NCBI GenBank assembly: GCA_019635715.1
Contig: JAHBYY010000039.1
Coordinates: 1 to 40,090, forward strand
Source: Rhizobiaceae bacterium
GTDB taxonomy: Bacteria; Pseudomonadota; Alphaproteobacteria; Rhizobiales; Rhizobiaceae
Length of the DNA stretch: 40,090 bases
Direction: 5' to 3'
A model generated the notes under the pieces. That model ran no database searches and had not been told where the DNA came from. It saw only the letters and a program-made list of their open reading frames with translations. Positions 1 through 8,503 of this stretch are shown piece by piece; the stretch's first letter is position 1, and every line of letters begins with the position of its first letter. A program made the position numbers and the translations under genes.

Positions 1-389
<389 letters not shown>

Positions 390-471
390 TCCGGTATCGG
401 CCCTGGTATCCGGCGCCTCCTTTTGCGTCTACTCTCCGCCCACGGGCATGAAGCGAAGGCGGAGTTGAGAG

Positions 472-873
472 ATGGACCTGGCAGCCTCGACCGAAGTCAC
501 CGTGCTCGGCTGGAGCGTCGTGCTGCTTCTGCTGCAGGTCGTCCTGCAGGCCGGCACCTGCGGCGACCTGGGTTTCGGCTATCTCGCCGGCCCGCGCGAC
601 GAGCAGCGGCAGACCCGAAGCGTCCTCTCCCAGCGATTGGGACGAGCGCTGAAGAACCTGCTCGAGACCTTTCCCGCCTTCGTCGCGCTGGCGCTGGCGC
701 TCGCCGTGACCGGCAGGACGGGCGGGCTGGGGGCGGCCGGCGCCTGGCTCTACCTTATCGCGCGCATCATCTACGTGCCGCTCTATGCCGCGGGAATTCC
801 GCTGGTCAGGAGCCTTGCCTGGCTCGCCGCGATGCTCGGACTGGTGCTGATGCTGGTGCGGCTGATGGCTTAG
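472..873 (+). CDS. MAPEG family membrane protein
   Basis: A 133-residue protein with about four hydrophobic segments (roughly residues 8-28, 65-82, 88-108 and 112-132). The loop after the first segment is basic and ends in NLLETFPAFVALALAL, which matches the conserved Asn/Glu-containing helix of the MAPEG family (membrane-associated proteins in eicosanoid and glutathione metabolism). Family members are trimeric glutathione-dependent transferases or peroxidases in the inner membrane; bacterial representatives are mostly uncharacterised, so no substrate is claimed. The gene lies between odhB and lpd in the same direction and may be co-transcribed. A GGAG lies about nine bases before the ATG. 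Confidence 0.8.
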   Translation: MDLAASTEVTVLGWSVVLLLLQVVLQAGTCGDLGFGYLAGPRDEQRQTRSVLSQRLGRALKNLLETFPAFVALALALAVTGRTGGLGAAGAWLYLIARIIYVPLYAAGIPLVRSLAWLAAMLGLVLMLVRLMA

Positions 874-901
874 CAAGAGCCATAGCGACGACGGCGGCGG
901 C

Positions 902-1330
902 ATGGCGTTCGAACCGGACATCCCGAAAATCCAGGTCCATCTCTGCGTCAGGGACGGAAAGGCGGCCATCGCCTGGTATGAGAGGGCGTTCGGGGCGGTG
1001 GAGACCTACGAACAGATGGCCGAGGACGGCGAGCGCGTCCTGCATGCCAATCTCGCAATGTTCGGTTCGGAGGTCATGCTGCACGACGAGTTTCCCGACC
1101 TGCAGTCCGACATCATGTCGCCGCTCGATCGCGGCGGCGCCAGCATGACGATCAGCGTCAACCTCCCCTCTCCGATCGACGTCGACCGCGCCGTGCGCAA
1201 GGCGATTGCCGCCGGCGCGGAGGTGACGATGAAGGTCGCGGACCAGTTCTGGGGCGCCCGCTACGGCCGCATCCGCGATCCGTTCGGCCATGTCTGGGCC
1301 TTCAGCGCGCCGCTGGCGAGGGCGGGATGA
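902..1330 (+). CDS. VOC (glyoxalase/bleomycin resistance-like) family protein
   Basis: A 142-residue protein with the paired beta-alpha-beta-beta-beta modules of the vicinal oxygen chelate superfamily. An N-terminal strand with QVHLCVRD is followed by WYERAFGA, and the second module ends in RIRDPFGHVWAFSAP, typical of PhnB-like glyoxalase proteins. His13 and the His of the DPFGH motif are candidate metal ligands. Members include dioxygenases, glyoxalases and antibiotic-binding proteins; nothing here identifies a substrate. The gene follows the MAPEG gene by 28 bases, and its TGA overlaps the upstream ATG of the next open frame as ATGA. No convincing Shine-Dalgarno sequence precedes the start. 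Confidence 0.8.
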   Translation: MAFEPDIPKIQVHLCVRDGKAAIAWYERAFGAVETYEQMAEDGERVLHANLAMFGSEVMLHDEFPDLQSDIMSPLDRGGASMTISVNLPSPIDVDRAVRKAIAAGAEVTMKVADQFWGARYGRIRDPFGHVWAFSAPLARAG

Positions 1331-2025
1331 GGGGCGGCACAATTTCCAGTCGGAAGCGATCGGATGCATCGTCTCGCCCCCCTCTGGCCTGCCGGCCATC
1401 TCCCCCTCAAGGGGGGAGATCGGCAGCTTCGGACTTACTCCGCACCTTGACGGGTGGGCGATTGGCGAAAGGAACGCGGCCTGACCCATCTCCCCCCTTG
1501 AGGGGGAGATGGCCGGCAGGCCAGAGGGGGGTACACAACGAACTCGTCTTCCGCCTCCTCGTCGCCCTCGCTACGCTCCTCGCAGCCCCCGCCTATGCCG
1601 CCTGTCCCATAGAACTCGCCGTCTATACGGACCGCGACAATATAGCGTCGCTCGATTTCCGCCCGACGGACGGCGCCGCCGCAGTGACCAACCGTTTCCG
1701 CATGGCGATCGGCGGCACGGTGCTCGACGGCATGGTGATGTGGAGCCAGGGCGTCCAGCGCCCCAACGGCATGCTGACGCTGGACTGCCCGGACGGCGAT
1801 GTGACGGGCCCGGAATATGAGGCCTGTACGCTCTGGCAGGGCGTCATCTACGGCGTCGACGACAAGGGTGAAGTCGGCCTGCTCCCGGCGCAGGGAACGG
1901 CCGCGCCGCCGCGCCTGATCTTTCCGGACCTTGCCTATGGGCTCGCGGCAGGCGAGGACAAGCCGGGCGGCCGCTTCGCCGCCCTGCCATGGGATGTGTT
2001 TTCGCTTTCGGGGTGCCAGGAATGA
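1327..2025 (+). CDS. Exported protein of unknown function; start region interrupted by a palindromic element
   Basis: The open frame can be read from an ATG at 1327, but only the part after about 1532 looks like protein. It begins with a classical signal peptide (hydrophobic FRLLVALATLLAAPAYA, cleavage before ACP) and continues as ~145 residues with four cysteines (ACPIEL, LDCPDGD, EACTLW, SGCQE), which suggests a disulfide-bonded periplasmic protein. I do not recognise the family. Residues encoded before 1532 come from a 155-bp inverted repeat (1377-1531) and look like junk. Deleting that element joins an ATG at 1364 in frame to the signal peptide, giving a start of MHRLVHNELVFRLL. The gene may now start weakly from TTG 1462 or ATG 1327, or be inactive. 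Its TGA overlaps the ATG of the next gene. Confidence 0.55.
   Translation: MRGGTISSRKRSDASSRPPLACRPSPPQGGRSAASDLLRTLTGGRLAKGTRPDPSPPLRGRWPAGQRGVHNELVFRLLVALATLLAAPAYAACPIELAVYTDRDNIASLDFRPTDGAAAVTNRFRMAIGGTVLDGMVMWSQGVQRPNGMLTLDCPDGDVTGPEYEACTLWQGVIYGVDDKGEVGLLPAQGTAAPPRLIFPDLAYGLAAGEDKPGGRFAALPWDVFSLSGCQE
1377..1531. repeat. 155-bp palindromic element with 44-bp perfect inverted arms
   Basis: Bases 1377-1420 and 1488-1531 are exact reverse complements over 44 bp, separated by a 67-bp spacer. The arms begin with a run of C and end with a run of G. Each arm holds a smaller near-palindrome (ATCTCCCCCT with AAGGGGGGAGAT), so the transcript could fold at two scales. The type is familiar from rhizobial genomes, where short palindromic intergenic mosaic elements (RIME-like) are abundant. 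No coding capacity of its own is seen. It sits between the VOC gene and the signal peptide of the exported protein gene. Confidence 0.85.
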
Positions 2026-2777
2026 ATGCTGAGGGGAAAGTCCTGCTCGTGACCGGGGGAAGCCGCGGCATCGGCGCGTCGGTGGCGCGTCTCGGCGCGG
2101 CGCGCGGCTACCGCGTCGCGGTCAACTACGTGTCGCAGCCGGGAGCCGCAGCCGCCGTGGTCGGCGAGATCCGCGCCGCCGGCGGCGATGCGGAAGCCTT
2201 CAAGGCGGATGTCGGCGACGAGGCCGAGATCGTCGCGATGTTCGAGGCGGTCGACAGGCGCTTCGGCGCTCTCGACGCGCTGGTCAACAATGCCGGCATC
2301 GTCGACATGAAGCAGCGCGTCGACGAGTATAGCGGCGAACGCATCGCGCGGATGATGGCGGTCAACGTCACCGGCACGATCATCTGCGCCCGCGAGGCGG
2401 TGAAGCGCATGTCGACGCTGCGCGGCGGGCGCGGCGGCGCCATCGTCAACGTCTCTTCGATGGCTGCGATCATCGGCGGCTTCAACGAATATGTCGACTA
2501 TGCCGCCTCCAAGGGCGCGGTCGATACGTTCACGGTCGGCCTGTCGCGCGAAGTCGCGCTGGAAGGCATCCGCGTCAACGCCGTGCGTCCGGGCATAACC
2601 GAGACCGACATCCATGCATCGGGCGGCCAGCCCGACCGCATCGCGGCCTTCGTCAACAACATTCCGATGAAGCGCGCCGGCATGCCCGATGAAATCGCGC
2701 ACGCCGTTCTCTATCTGCTGTCCGACGATGCTTCCTACACGACGGGCGGCATCCTAAATGTGAGTGGCGGGCGCTGA
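2022..2777 (+). CDS. Short-chain dehydrogenase/reductase (SDR) family oxidoreductase
   Basis: A 251-residue classical SDR. The Rossmann dinucleotide site TGGSRGIG lies at residues 11-18 and NNAG at 89-92. The catalytic set is Ser146 (VNVSSM), Tyr160 and Lys164 (YAASK), and the C-terminus ends with the usual YTTGGILNVSGGR. It should be a cytoplasmic NAD(P)H-dependent oxidoreductase; the substrate is unknown, and it resembles the glucose dehydrogenase or 3-oxoacyl-ACP reductase-like groups. The ATG at 2022 overlaps the TGA of the previous gene (ATGA), which implies translational coupling. An in-frame ATG at 1989 would add 11 residues and is less likely. Confidence 0.88.
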   Translation: MNAEGKVLLVTGGSRGIGASVARLGAARGYRVAVNYVSQPGAAAAVVGEIRAAGGDAEAFKADVGDEAEIVAMFEAVDRRFGALDALVNNAGIVDMKQRVDEYSGERIARMMAVNVTGTIICAREAVKRMSTLRGGRGGAIVNVSSMAAIIGGFNEYVDYAASKGAVDTFTVGLSREVALEGIRVNAVRPGITETDIHASGGQPDRIAAFVNNIPMKRAGMPDEIAHAVLYLLSDDASYTTGGILNVSGGR

Positions 2778-2804
2778 ACCGCGAGACAATGAGGAACTGA
2801 CGAC

Positions 2805-4211
2805 ATGGCCTATGACCTCGTGGTGATCGGAAGCGGCCCAGGCGGCTATGTCTGCGCGATCAAGGCCGCGCAGCTCGGCCTGAAGGTCGCCGTCGTCGAG
2901 AAGCGCGAGACGCTGGGCGGCACCTGCCTGAATGTCGGCTGCATCCCGTCCAAGGCGCTGCTGCACGCCTCCGAGATGTTCGCCGAGGCCGGTCATGGCC
3001 TCGATGCGCTCGGCGTCGAGGTGTCCGGGCCGAAGCTGAACCTTGCCAAGATGATGGCGCACAAGGATGCCACGGTGGCCTCCAATGTCACCGGCGTCGC
3101 CTTCCTGTTCAAGAAGAACAAGATCGACTGGCTGAAAGGCCTGGGCCGCATCGTCGCGGCCGGCAAGGTCGCCGTGAAAGGCGCCGACGGCGCCGAGCAG
3201 GAAGTCGAGACCAAGGCGATCGTGATTGCGACGGGCTCCGAGGTTGCCGGCATTCCCGGCGTCGAGGTCGAGATCGACGAGAAGACGATCGTCTCGTCGA
3301 CCGGTGCGATCGCCCTGGAAAAGGTGCCGGCCAATCTGCTGGTGGTCGGCGGCGGCGTGATCGGTCTGGAACTGGGCTCGGTCTGGGCACGCCTCGGATC
3401 GAAGGTCATCGTCGTCGAATATCTCGACACCGTGCTCGGCGGCATGGACGGCGAGGTGGCGAAGCAGTTCGGCCGCATGCTGGCCAAGCAGGGCATGGAT
3501 ATCCGCACCGGCTCGAAGGTCACGGCGGTGGCCAAGGCCAAGAAGGGTGCGAGCGTCACTTTCGAGCCCGTGAAGGGCGGCGACGCCGAGACCATCGCGG
3601 CCGACATCGTCCTGGTGGCGACGGGTCGCCGCGCCTTCACCGAAGGGCTCGGGCTTGCCGAGGCCGGTGTGGAACTGGACGAGCGCGGCCGGGTGAAGAC
3701 GGACAGCCACTACCAGACCAACGTTGCCGGCATCTATGCTATCGGCGACGTCATCGCAGGACCGATGCTCGCCCACAAGGCTGAGGACGAAGGCGTGGCG
3801 CTCGCGGAAATCCTCGCCGGCCAGGCCGGCCACGTGAACTACGGCGTGATCCCCAGCGTGGTCTACACCAGCCCCGAGGTGGCCTCCGTCGGCAAGACCG
3901 AGGAGGAGCTGAAGAAGGCGGGCGTCGAGTACAAGGTCGGAAAGTTCCCGTTCACCGCCAATGCGCGGGCCCGCGCCACGCTGCGCACCGACGGCTTCGT
4001 CAAGGTCCTGGCCGACAAGGCGAGCGACAGGGTGCTCGGCGTCCACATCGTCGGCTTCGGGGCCGGCGAACTGATCCAGGAAGCCTCGGTACTGATGGAG
4101 TTCGGCGGCTCGGCGGAAGATCTTGCCCGCACCTGCCATCCGCACCCCACTATGTCGGAAGCGGTCAAGGAGGCGGCCCTGGCGGCCTTCTTCAAGCCGA
4201 TCCACCTCTGA
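2805..4211 (+). CDS. lpdA: Dihydrolipoyl dehydrogenase (E3)
   Basis: A 468-residue flavoprotein disulfide reductase. FAD binding is shown by VIGSGPGGYV near the N-terminus and the redox pair is Cys41/Cys46 (GGTCLNVGCIPSK). The NAD site is VVGGGVIGLELG, the second FAD motif is IYAIGDVIAGPMLAHKAE, and the C-terminal interface domain holds the catalytic HPHPTMSE. It reoxidises dihydrolipoamide of the 2-oxoglutarate (and possibly pyruvate and glycine) complexes using NAD+. Together with the odhB end at the left edge it marks the 2-oxoglutarate dehydrogenase operon, here with four genes in between. GAGGA precedes the ATG by about ten bases. Confidence 0.96.
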   Translation: MAYDLVVIGSGPGGYVCAIKAAQLGLKVAVVEKRETLGGTCLNVGCIPSKALLHASEMFAEAGHGLDALGVEVSGPKLNLAKMMAHKDATVASNVTGVAFLFKKNKIDWLKGLGRIVAAGKVAVKGADGAEQEVETKAIVIATGSEVAGIPGVEVEIDEKTIVSSTGAIALEKVPANLLVVGGGVIGLELGSVWARLGSKVIVVEYLDTVLGGMDGEVAKQFGRMLAKQGMDIRTGSKVTAVAKAKKGASVTFEPVKGGDAETIAADIVLVATGRRAFTEGLGLAEAGVELDERGRVKTDSHYQTNVAGIYAIGDVIAGPMLAHKAEDEGVALAEILAGQAGHVNYGVIPSVVYTSPEVASVGKTEEELKKAGVEYKVGKFPFTANARARATLRTDGFVKVLADKASDRVLGVHIVGFGAGELIQEASVLMEFGGSAEDLARTCHPHPTMSEAVKEAALAAFFKPIHL

Positions 4212-4242
4212 GAGGGCGGAATGCGCGGCCGCGCAAGCGCTG

Positions 4243-4593
4243 TCAGCGGTGCGAAAGAACGTTGACCAGCCGGCCGAACGGATCGCGCACATAGAAGCGG
4301 CGCACACCCCAGGGCTCGTCGGCGGGGCCGTACTCGATCGCGATACCGGCCTGACGCATGGCGGCGAGTACCTCCTCCAGATTGTCGACCTCGATCGACA
4401 GATCAGGCACCGCCGTGCCGGATCCGCCCTCGGACAGGACGCTGACCTGCGCCGTGGCCATTTCCGGACTGGCGAAGGTAACGATCCAGCCCTGGTCCAT
4501 GACGGGCGCCATCCCAAGGATGTCGCAATAGAAGCGCTTGCCCTCCTGGGGGCGGCCGGCGGCGATGTTGGCGACGACGCGCCTGACTGTCAT
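4243..4593 (-). CDS. VOC (glyoxalase-like) family protein
   Basis: A 116-residue protein starting MTVRRVVANIAAG with the motif set of single-domain glyoxalase-like proteins: KRFYCDILGM, a central VDNLEEVLAAMRQAGI helix, and a C-terminal VRDPFGRLVNVLSH. The DPFG turn carries Arg where many members have His, so metal binding is uncertain. Function is not assignable beyond the fold. A GGAGGG lies about nine bases before the ATG at 4593. The gene converges on lpd, with 31 bases between the stops. Confidence 0.8.
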   Translation of the reverse strand: MTVRRVVANIAAGRPQEGKRFYCDILGMAPVMDQGWIVTFASPEMATAQVSVLSEGGSGTAVPDLSIEVDNLEEVLAAMRQAGIAIEYGPADEPWGVRRFYVRDPFGRLVNVLSHR

Positions 4594-4706
4594 GGGTGGG
4601 TCCCTCCACGAAGTTCCGGATGACCGTCTGTTCAACGCATGTCGCAAATAGTCGGATCTGACGGTCCACCGAATCCGATAAGCCGCGACCCGCTTTGGCA
4701 CGGACC

Positions 4707-4736
4707 AAAAAAGCGGCCCGTCCTGCGACGGGCCGC
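4707..4736 (-). terminator. Rho-independent terminator
   Basis: Bases 4713-4722 and 4727-4736 form a perfect 10-bp GC-rich stem around a 4-base loop. Read on the minus strand, the stem is followed directly by six T (the A run at 4707-4712). It lies 30 bases downstream of the Pro/Ala-rich membrane protein gene. Confidence 0.88.
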
Positions 4737-4765
4737 AATTTGCTTGGGAGTGACGATGGCAACCG

Positions 4766-5245
4766 CTACTGCGCCGGAGCAGGTTCGGCCGGTGCCGGCT
4801 GAGCCGGAGCGACGGCATCGGGGGCCGGCGCGGCAGGCTCGGCGGCGGGCGCCGAAGCGTCGGGTGCCGAGGCGTCGGGCGCAGGGGCCGCGGGAGCGCT
4901 CGCATCGGGCGCAGGTGCCGGAGCGGCCGCGTCAGGCGCCGGCGCTGCTGCATCGGGCGCAGGCGCCGCCGGCTCGGTCACGGCCGGATCGCCGGCGGGA
5001 ACGCCCGCCTCCCTGTCGGGCGCGAACACGAAGTAGGCCACGACCGCGAGCACCAGCACGACGGCTGCGATCAGCACGCCGCTGCCGCCGCGCCGCTCCT
5101 GGATGACGGTGGTCGGCGCGATGCGCGGATCCTGGGTGTTGGCGGGATTGAGGCGCGGATCGCGCGCCGGGTCTGCCCCGAGCGGGGGGAGCGTGTCGGC
5201 CGGATCGGTGTTGCGGGGATCCGGCACGCGTTGCGGATTGGCCAT
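4766..5245 (-). CDS. Single-pass membrane protein with a Pro/Ala-rich repetitive tail
   Basis: A 159-residue protein starting MANPQRVPDP; GGAGGA about six bases before the ATG at 5245 supports this start. The first ~55 residues are polar and proline-rich (NTDPADTLPPL, DPRLNPANTQDPR). Then come a basic RR and one membrane helix (VLIAAVVLVLAVVAYFVFA). The rest is a low-complexity tail built from repeats of APAPDA and SAPAAPAPDA. Topology suggests a cytoplasmic N-terminus and a periplasmic Pro/Ala tail that could span the cell wall layer. No enzymatic domain is seen and I do not assign a function. A strong terminator follows, so it is probably the last gene of its unit. Confidence 0.7.
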   Translation of the reverse strand: MANPQRVPDPRNTDPADTLPPLGADPARDPRLNPANTQDPRIAPTTVIQERRGGSGVLIAAVVLVLAVVAYFVFAPDREAGVPAGDPAVTEPAAPAPDAAAPAPDAAAPAPAPDASAPAAPAPDASAPDASAPAAEPAAPAPDAVAPAQPAPAEPAPAQ

Positions 5246-5380
5246 GACTGTCCTCCATCGCTTTCGATGCGGACACAACGCCGTGACCTCAATTCGGTTT
5301 CACGCTTACCCAAAAATCAGCGCAGCGGCACGCCGCCTCTGCAGCTCGACGCCTGGGCCGGCGCGTCGGGGCCTGTCGCC

Positions 5381-5569
5381 CTACTTTTCGCCGTCTTCCG
5401 CGGGCGCCATCGTCTCGCCCGCCGGGGCGGCCGGCTGAGGCAGGACCACGCTGGCGACGGTGGTCTTGTCGATCTGCTCGGCGCTGACCGACTTGTGGTA
5501 GTTGCATTCGGCCTGTGCCGCGCTGAACGCGAGGCCGGTGAATGCCGCTGCAAGGAGGATCGATTTCAT
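5381..5569 (-). CDS. Small secreted protein of unknown function
   Basis: A 62-residue precursor: a signal peptide (MKSILLAAAFTGLAFSAAQA) with cleavage before ECNYHKSVSAEQ, then a ~40-residue mature part ending in a proline- and acid-rich tail. A single cysteine close to the mature N-terminus is not in a lipobox context. AAGGA about nine bases before the ATG at 5569 supports the start over upstream in-frame codons. No family is recognised. It lies between two other envelope-directed minus-strand genes. Confidence 0.65.
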   Translation of the reverse strand: MKSILLAAAFTGLAFSAAQAECNYHKSVSAEQIDKTTVASVVLPQPAAPAGETMAPAEDGEK

Positions 5570-5667
5570 CCGCGTCGTCCTTCTTTCCGTCGTCGACCAC
5601 CCGACGCTACCTAAGAACGGACCCGGCGCCAAATCACACATTGCGTGATCGCCAAGGACGCGGCGAC

Positions 5668-6732
5668 TCAGTCGGCCCGCGTCACGGTGAAGCCGTCCTT
5701 ACGCAGCAGCGCGATCAGGCCTTCCGGTCCGGGAAGGTGCAGCGCCCCCACGGCGACGAAAGCGTTGCCCCGGCGCAGGATCGGGGCGGCATTGGCGATC
5801 ATCGTGCGGTTGCGCGCCTTGACCATCGTCTCCTCGAAGGCACCGTAGCCGGAATCGCCGCCCCCGGCGGGCAATACGGCACGGAACAGCGGCCAGAACA
5901 TGCCGGTGTCGCCGCGCAGGTAGAGCACGACCATCGTCTCGATCACGTCGTCCATGCGGTCGCCGAGCTTCAGCATCTCGACCAGGCCCTGCACGTGCAG
6001 CTCCATCGGCAGCGACGCCATCGCGCCGAGCTGGTCGGCGATCGTCTCCAGCCCGTCGATCTGCTTGCCCGCCTTCCTGGCGTCCTCGGCAAGCTTGACG
6101 TCGAGGACGGGCGCGCCCGCCGCCTTGCGGGCCAATTCGCAGGCCGGCAGCGCGATCATCGACGAGATGACCCAGGGCTTCATGCGGGACACGCTTTCCA
6201 GCGGGATGCCGCGCGCCGACAAGGCATCGTTCACCACCTTGACGTCGTCCGGCGGCAGCAGCGACTCCAGCGTGGTTCCGTCGGTGAACATCATCAGGTC
6301 GGGCCGCTCGGCGAAGACGGCCATCATCTTCGACTGGTCCAGCACTTCGGTGGTTTCGATGACCACCGTTCCGGCCGCGTCGTAGGCGGTGCGCGCCGAA
6401 GGCGACAGGCTGGTCACGCGCGGATCGGTGACGTGCATGGTGCCGTAGAGATAGGACGGCGGCACGCCGTCACGTTCGATCTTCCACAGCAGCCCGGCGC
6501 CGTTCTCGGTGGTGCGGCCCTCCGCCTCGATCTTCGCCAGGGTCGACGGGTCGTCGGTCCGCAGCGCCGCCAGCAGATCGTTGCCCGTGCAGGCGGGCGT
6601 CTGCGCCCTGACCTGTCCCGTCGCCATCATCAGGAATGCGAGGAAGCAGATGAAGAACAGCAGGTTCGCAGCGGCCAGCAGCCTCAGGACGGTGAGGGAG
6701 CCGCGGTCGGCGATGGCGAGGATGCGCTTCAT
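5668..6732 (-). CDS. TraB/GumN family protein
   Basis: A 354-residue protein with an N-terminal hydrophobic segment (LLAAANLLFFICFLAFLMM) acting as signal or anchor. The domain of the TraB/GumN/PrgY family follows. Diagnostic motifs are YLYGTMHVTDPR near residue 95, VVIETTEV, and the C-terminal VGALHLPGPEGLIALLRKDGF. The conserved GxxH and GALH motifs recall the proposed metal-dependent hydrolase/protease core of the family. Bacterial members have been linked to exopolysaccharide gene clusters without a proven reaction. The ATG at 6732 starts MKRILAIADRG. No exopolysaccharide genes are adjacent. Confidence 0.85.
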   Translation of the reverse strand: MKRILAIADRGSLTVLRLLAAANLLFFICFLAFLMMATGQVRAQTPACTGNDLLAALRTDDPSTLAKIEAEGRTTENGAGLLWKIERDGVPPSYLYGTMHVTDPRVTSLSPSARTAYDAAGTVVIETTEVLDQSKMMAVFAERPDLMMFTDGTTLESLLPPDDVKVVNDALSARGIPLESVSRMKPWVISSMIALPACELARKAAGAPVLDVKLAEDARKAGKQIDGLETIADQLGAMASLPMELHVQGLVEMLKLGDRMDDVIETMVVLYLRGDTGMFWPLFRAVLPAGGGDSGYGAFEETMVKARNRTMIANAAPILRRGNAFVAVGALHLPGPEGLIALLRKDGFTVTRAD

Positions 6733-6800
6733 GCAGTCCGGATACCGGCAAAATGCGGCCAAACGGTTAAGTGACGACCCAAAAGGCCGACCATCTCGGT

Positions 6801-7739
6801 TCAGGCGCGCGGATGCGCCGTCTCGTAGATCTCCAGCAGTCGCGCCGTGTCGACGCCGGTATAGATCTGCGTCGTCGACAGGCTGGCATGGCCGAGCAGT
6901 TCCTGGATGGCGCGCAGGTCGCCGCCGCGGCCAAGCAGATGGGTGGCGAAGGAGTGGCGCAGCGCATGCGGCGTCGCCGTCTCCGGCAGGTTGAGCGCGC
7001 CGCGCATCCGTTGCATGGCGCGCTGGACGATCGCCGGATTGAGCGGACCGCCACGCGCGCCGCGGAACAGCGGCGATCCCGCCGCGAGATGGTAGGGGCA
7101 TTGCCGCCGGTAATGCTCCACCGCCTGCCGTGCAGCCGGCAGCACGGGCACCAGCCGTGTCTTGCCGCCCTTGCCGGTGATCCGCAGGGTCCGTTCGGTT
7201 GCGTCTGTGAACGCACGGCCGTCGAGCCCGAGCGCTTCGGAAATGCGCAGGCCGCAGCCATAGAGTAGCGTCAGCACGGCGGCGTCGCGCGCCGCGATCC
7301 ACGGATCCTCGGCGAGCTGCTCGTCCGCCGAGACGACGCGGCGGGCGTCGGCGGCCGTCAACGGTTTCGGCAGCGACTTCGGCTGTTTCGGAGCTCGAAG
7401 CGCCGCGGCCCCGGCAGCGTTGACGAGGCCCTTGCGCTCCAGGAAGCGCAGCAGCGACCGCACGCCGGCCAGCCCGCGGCCCAGCGTCCGGGCGCCGGCG
7501 CCGTCCTTGCGCCGCGCCGCGAGGAAGCCGCGCAGGTCGGCCGGCCGCAATTGCGCGACATCCGCAATGCCGGGCGGCCCGCCGCAATGGCCGGTGAGGA
7601 ATTGCAGGAACTGCCGCGAGTCGCGCTCATAGGCCTCGACGGTGAGCGCCGAAAGCCTGCGCTCCTTGGCCAGCGCGTCGAGCCAGGACTGGCGCGCCGC
7701 CTGGAGATCCGGCTTAGCGGCGATGAGGAATTCCTGCAT
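6801..7739 (-). CDS. xerC: Tyrosine recombinase XerC
   Basis: A 312-residue integrase-family recombinase. The N-terminal SAM-like core-binding domain (LSALTVEAYERDSRQFLQFL) is followed by the catalytic domain with CGLRISEALGL (first Arg), GKGGKTR (Lys), HALRHSFATHLL (His/Arg), LGHASLSTTQIY (second His) and the nucleophile Tyr near residue 293. This is the complete R-K-H-R-H-Y set. With XerD it resolves chromosome dimers at dif. I chose the start at MQEFLIAAKPDL because relatives begin there. An in-frame ATG at 7775 adds 12 residues and has a slightly better upstream GGTGA, so the start is not settled. No genomic-island genes are adjacent, which fits a housekeeping XerC. Confidence 0.9.
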   Translation of the reverse strand: MQEFLIAAKPDLQAARQSWLDALAKERRLSALTVEAYERDSRQFLQFLTGHCGGPPGIADVAQLRPADLRGFLAARRKDGAGARTLGRGLAGVRSLLRFLERKGLVNAAGAAALRAPKQPKSLPKPLTAADARRVVSADEQLAEDPWIAARDAAVLTLLYGCGLRISEALGLDGRAFTDATERTLRITGKGGKTRLVPVLPAARQAVEHYRRQCPYHLAAGSPLFRGARGGPLNPAIVQRAMQRMRGALNLPETATPHALRHSFATHLLGRGGDLRAIQELLGHASLSTTQIYTGVDTARLLEIYETAHPRA

Positions 7740-7915
7740 GGTGATCGGCCCGCTGATGCTCACGCCATGCTTCACCGATCGCGGTTAGCGCGGGGTGAAC
7801 GGGGGCATTGCTAAGAGCGACCTTGCCTGGTGATGAAAACTCAGTGAGGCAAAGCGAGCCGAAGTGAGCCTCCGATCCGATTGAAAACCGCAGGCCCCGG
7901 CGATACAGCGGTGCG

Positions 7916-8503
7916 ATGAAGAACCCCATCCAGATGGCCGTCGTCGGCGCCGCCCACGGCATCAAGGGCGAAGTGCGGGTGAAATCCTTCACCGCCGACC
8001 CGCAGGCGCTCGGCGACTACGGCCCGCTCGAGGCAAAGGACGGCCGCCGCTTCGAGATCCTCGACATCCGGCCGGCCGGCAACGTCGTCGTCGTGCGCTT
8101 CAAGGGGGTCGCCGATCGGAACGCCGCCGAAGCGCTCAACGGCACCGCGCTGTTCGTCGAACGCAGCGCGCTTCCCGACGACGGCGACGAGGACGAATTC
8201 TACCACGCCGACCTCATCGGCCTGTCGGTGCGCGATCGGGAAGGCGAGACCGTCGGCAAGGTCAAATCGGTGCAGAATTTCGGCGGCGGCGACATTCTGG
8301 AAATCGCCGCGCCCGGCGGAGACGTGCTGATCCCCTTCACGCGCGCGGCGGTGCCGGGCGTCGACATCGGCGCAGGCGTCCTGACAATCGACCGCGTCGC
8401 CGCCGGACTTGTCGAGGATGCCGAGGAGTCGGGCGAGGGCCGCGAAAAATTCGACCCGGATGAACGGCCGCGTCGGCCAGACGATGCCGGAGGCGACGGG
8501 TGA
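7916..8503 (+). CDS. rimM: Ribosome maturation factor RimM
   Basis: A 195-residue protein with the RimM N-terminal domain ([18 protein letters not shown]) and the PRC-barrel domain ([12 protein letters not shown] to [14 protein letters not shown]). The C-terminal extension is acidic and disordered. It assists 30S assembly by binding S19 and processing 16S rRNA. Its stop overlaps the GTG of trmD (GTGA). Unusually, rpsP is not upstream: xerC is divergent 176 bp away. No Shine-Dalgarno precedes the ATG, while a TTGAAA at 7881 and GATACA/TACAGC at 7902-7909 could place transcription start almost on the ATG. Confidence 0.95.
   Translation: MKNPIQMAVVGAAHGIKGEVRVKSFTADPQALGDYGPLEAKDGRRFEILDIRPAGNVVVVRFKGVADRNAAEALNGTALFVERSALPDDGDEDEFYHADLIGLSVRDREGETVGKVKSVQNFGGGDILEIAAPGGDVLIPFTRAAVPGVDIGAGVLTIDRVAAGLVEDAEESGEGREKFDPDERPRRPDDAGGDG

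Noticed and set aside
4222-4235. 14-bp perfect palindrome between lpd and the VOC gene
   Set aside because: It has no loop and no T run on either strand; in GC-rich DNA such a palindrome is not enough to call a terminator or operator.
6801-7739. Integrase of a genomic island
   Set aside because: The recombinase has the length and motifs of housekeeping XerC, and no tRNA gene or island cargo lies beside it.
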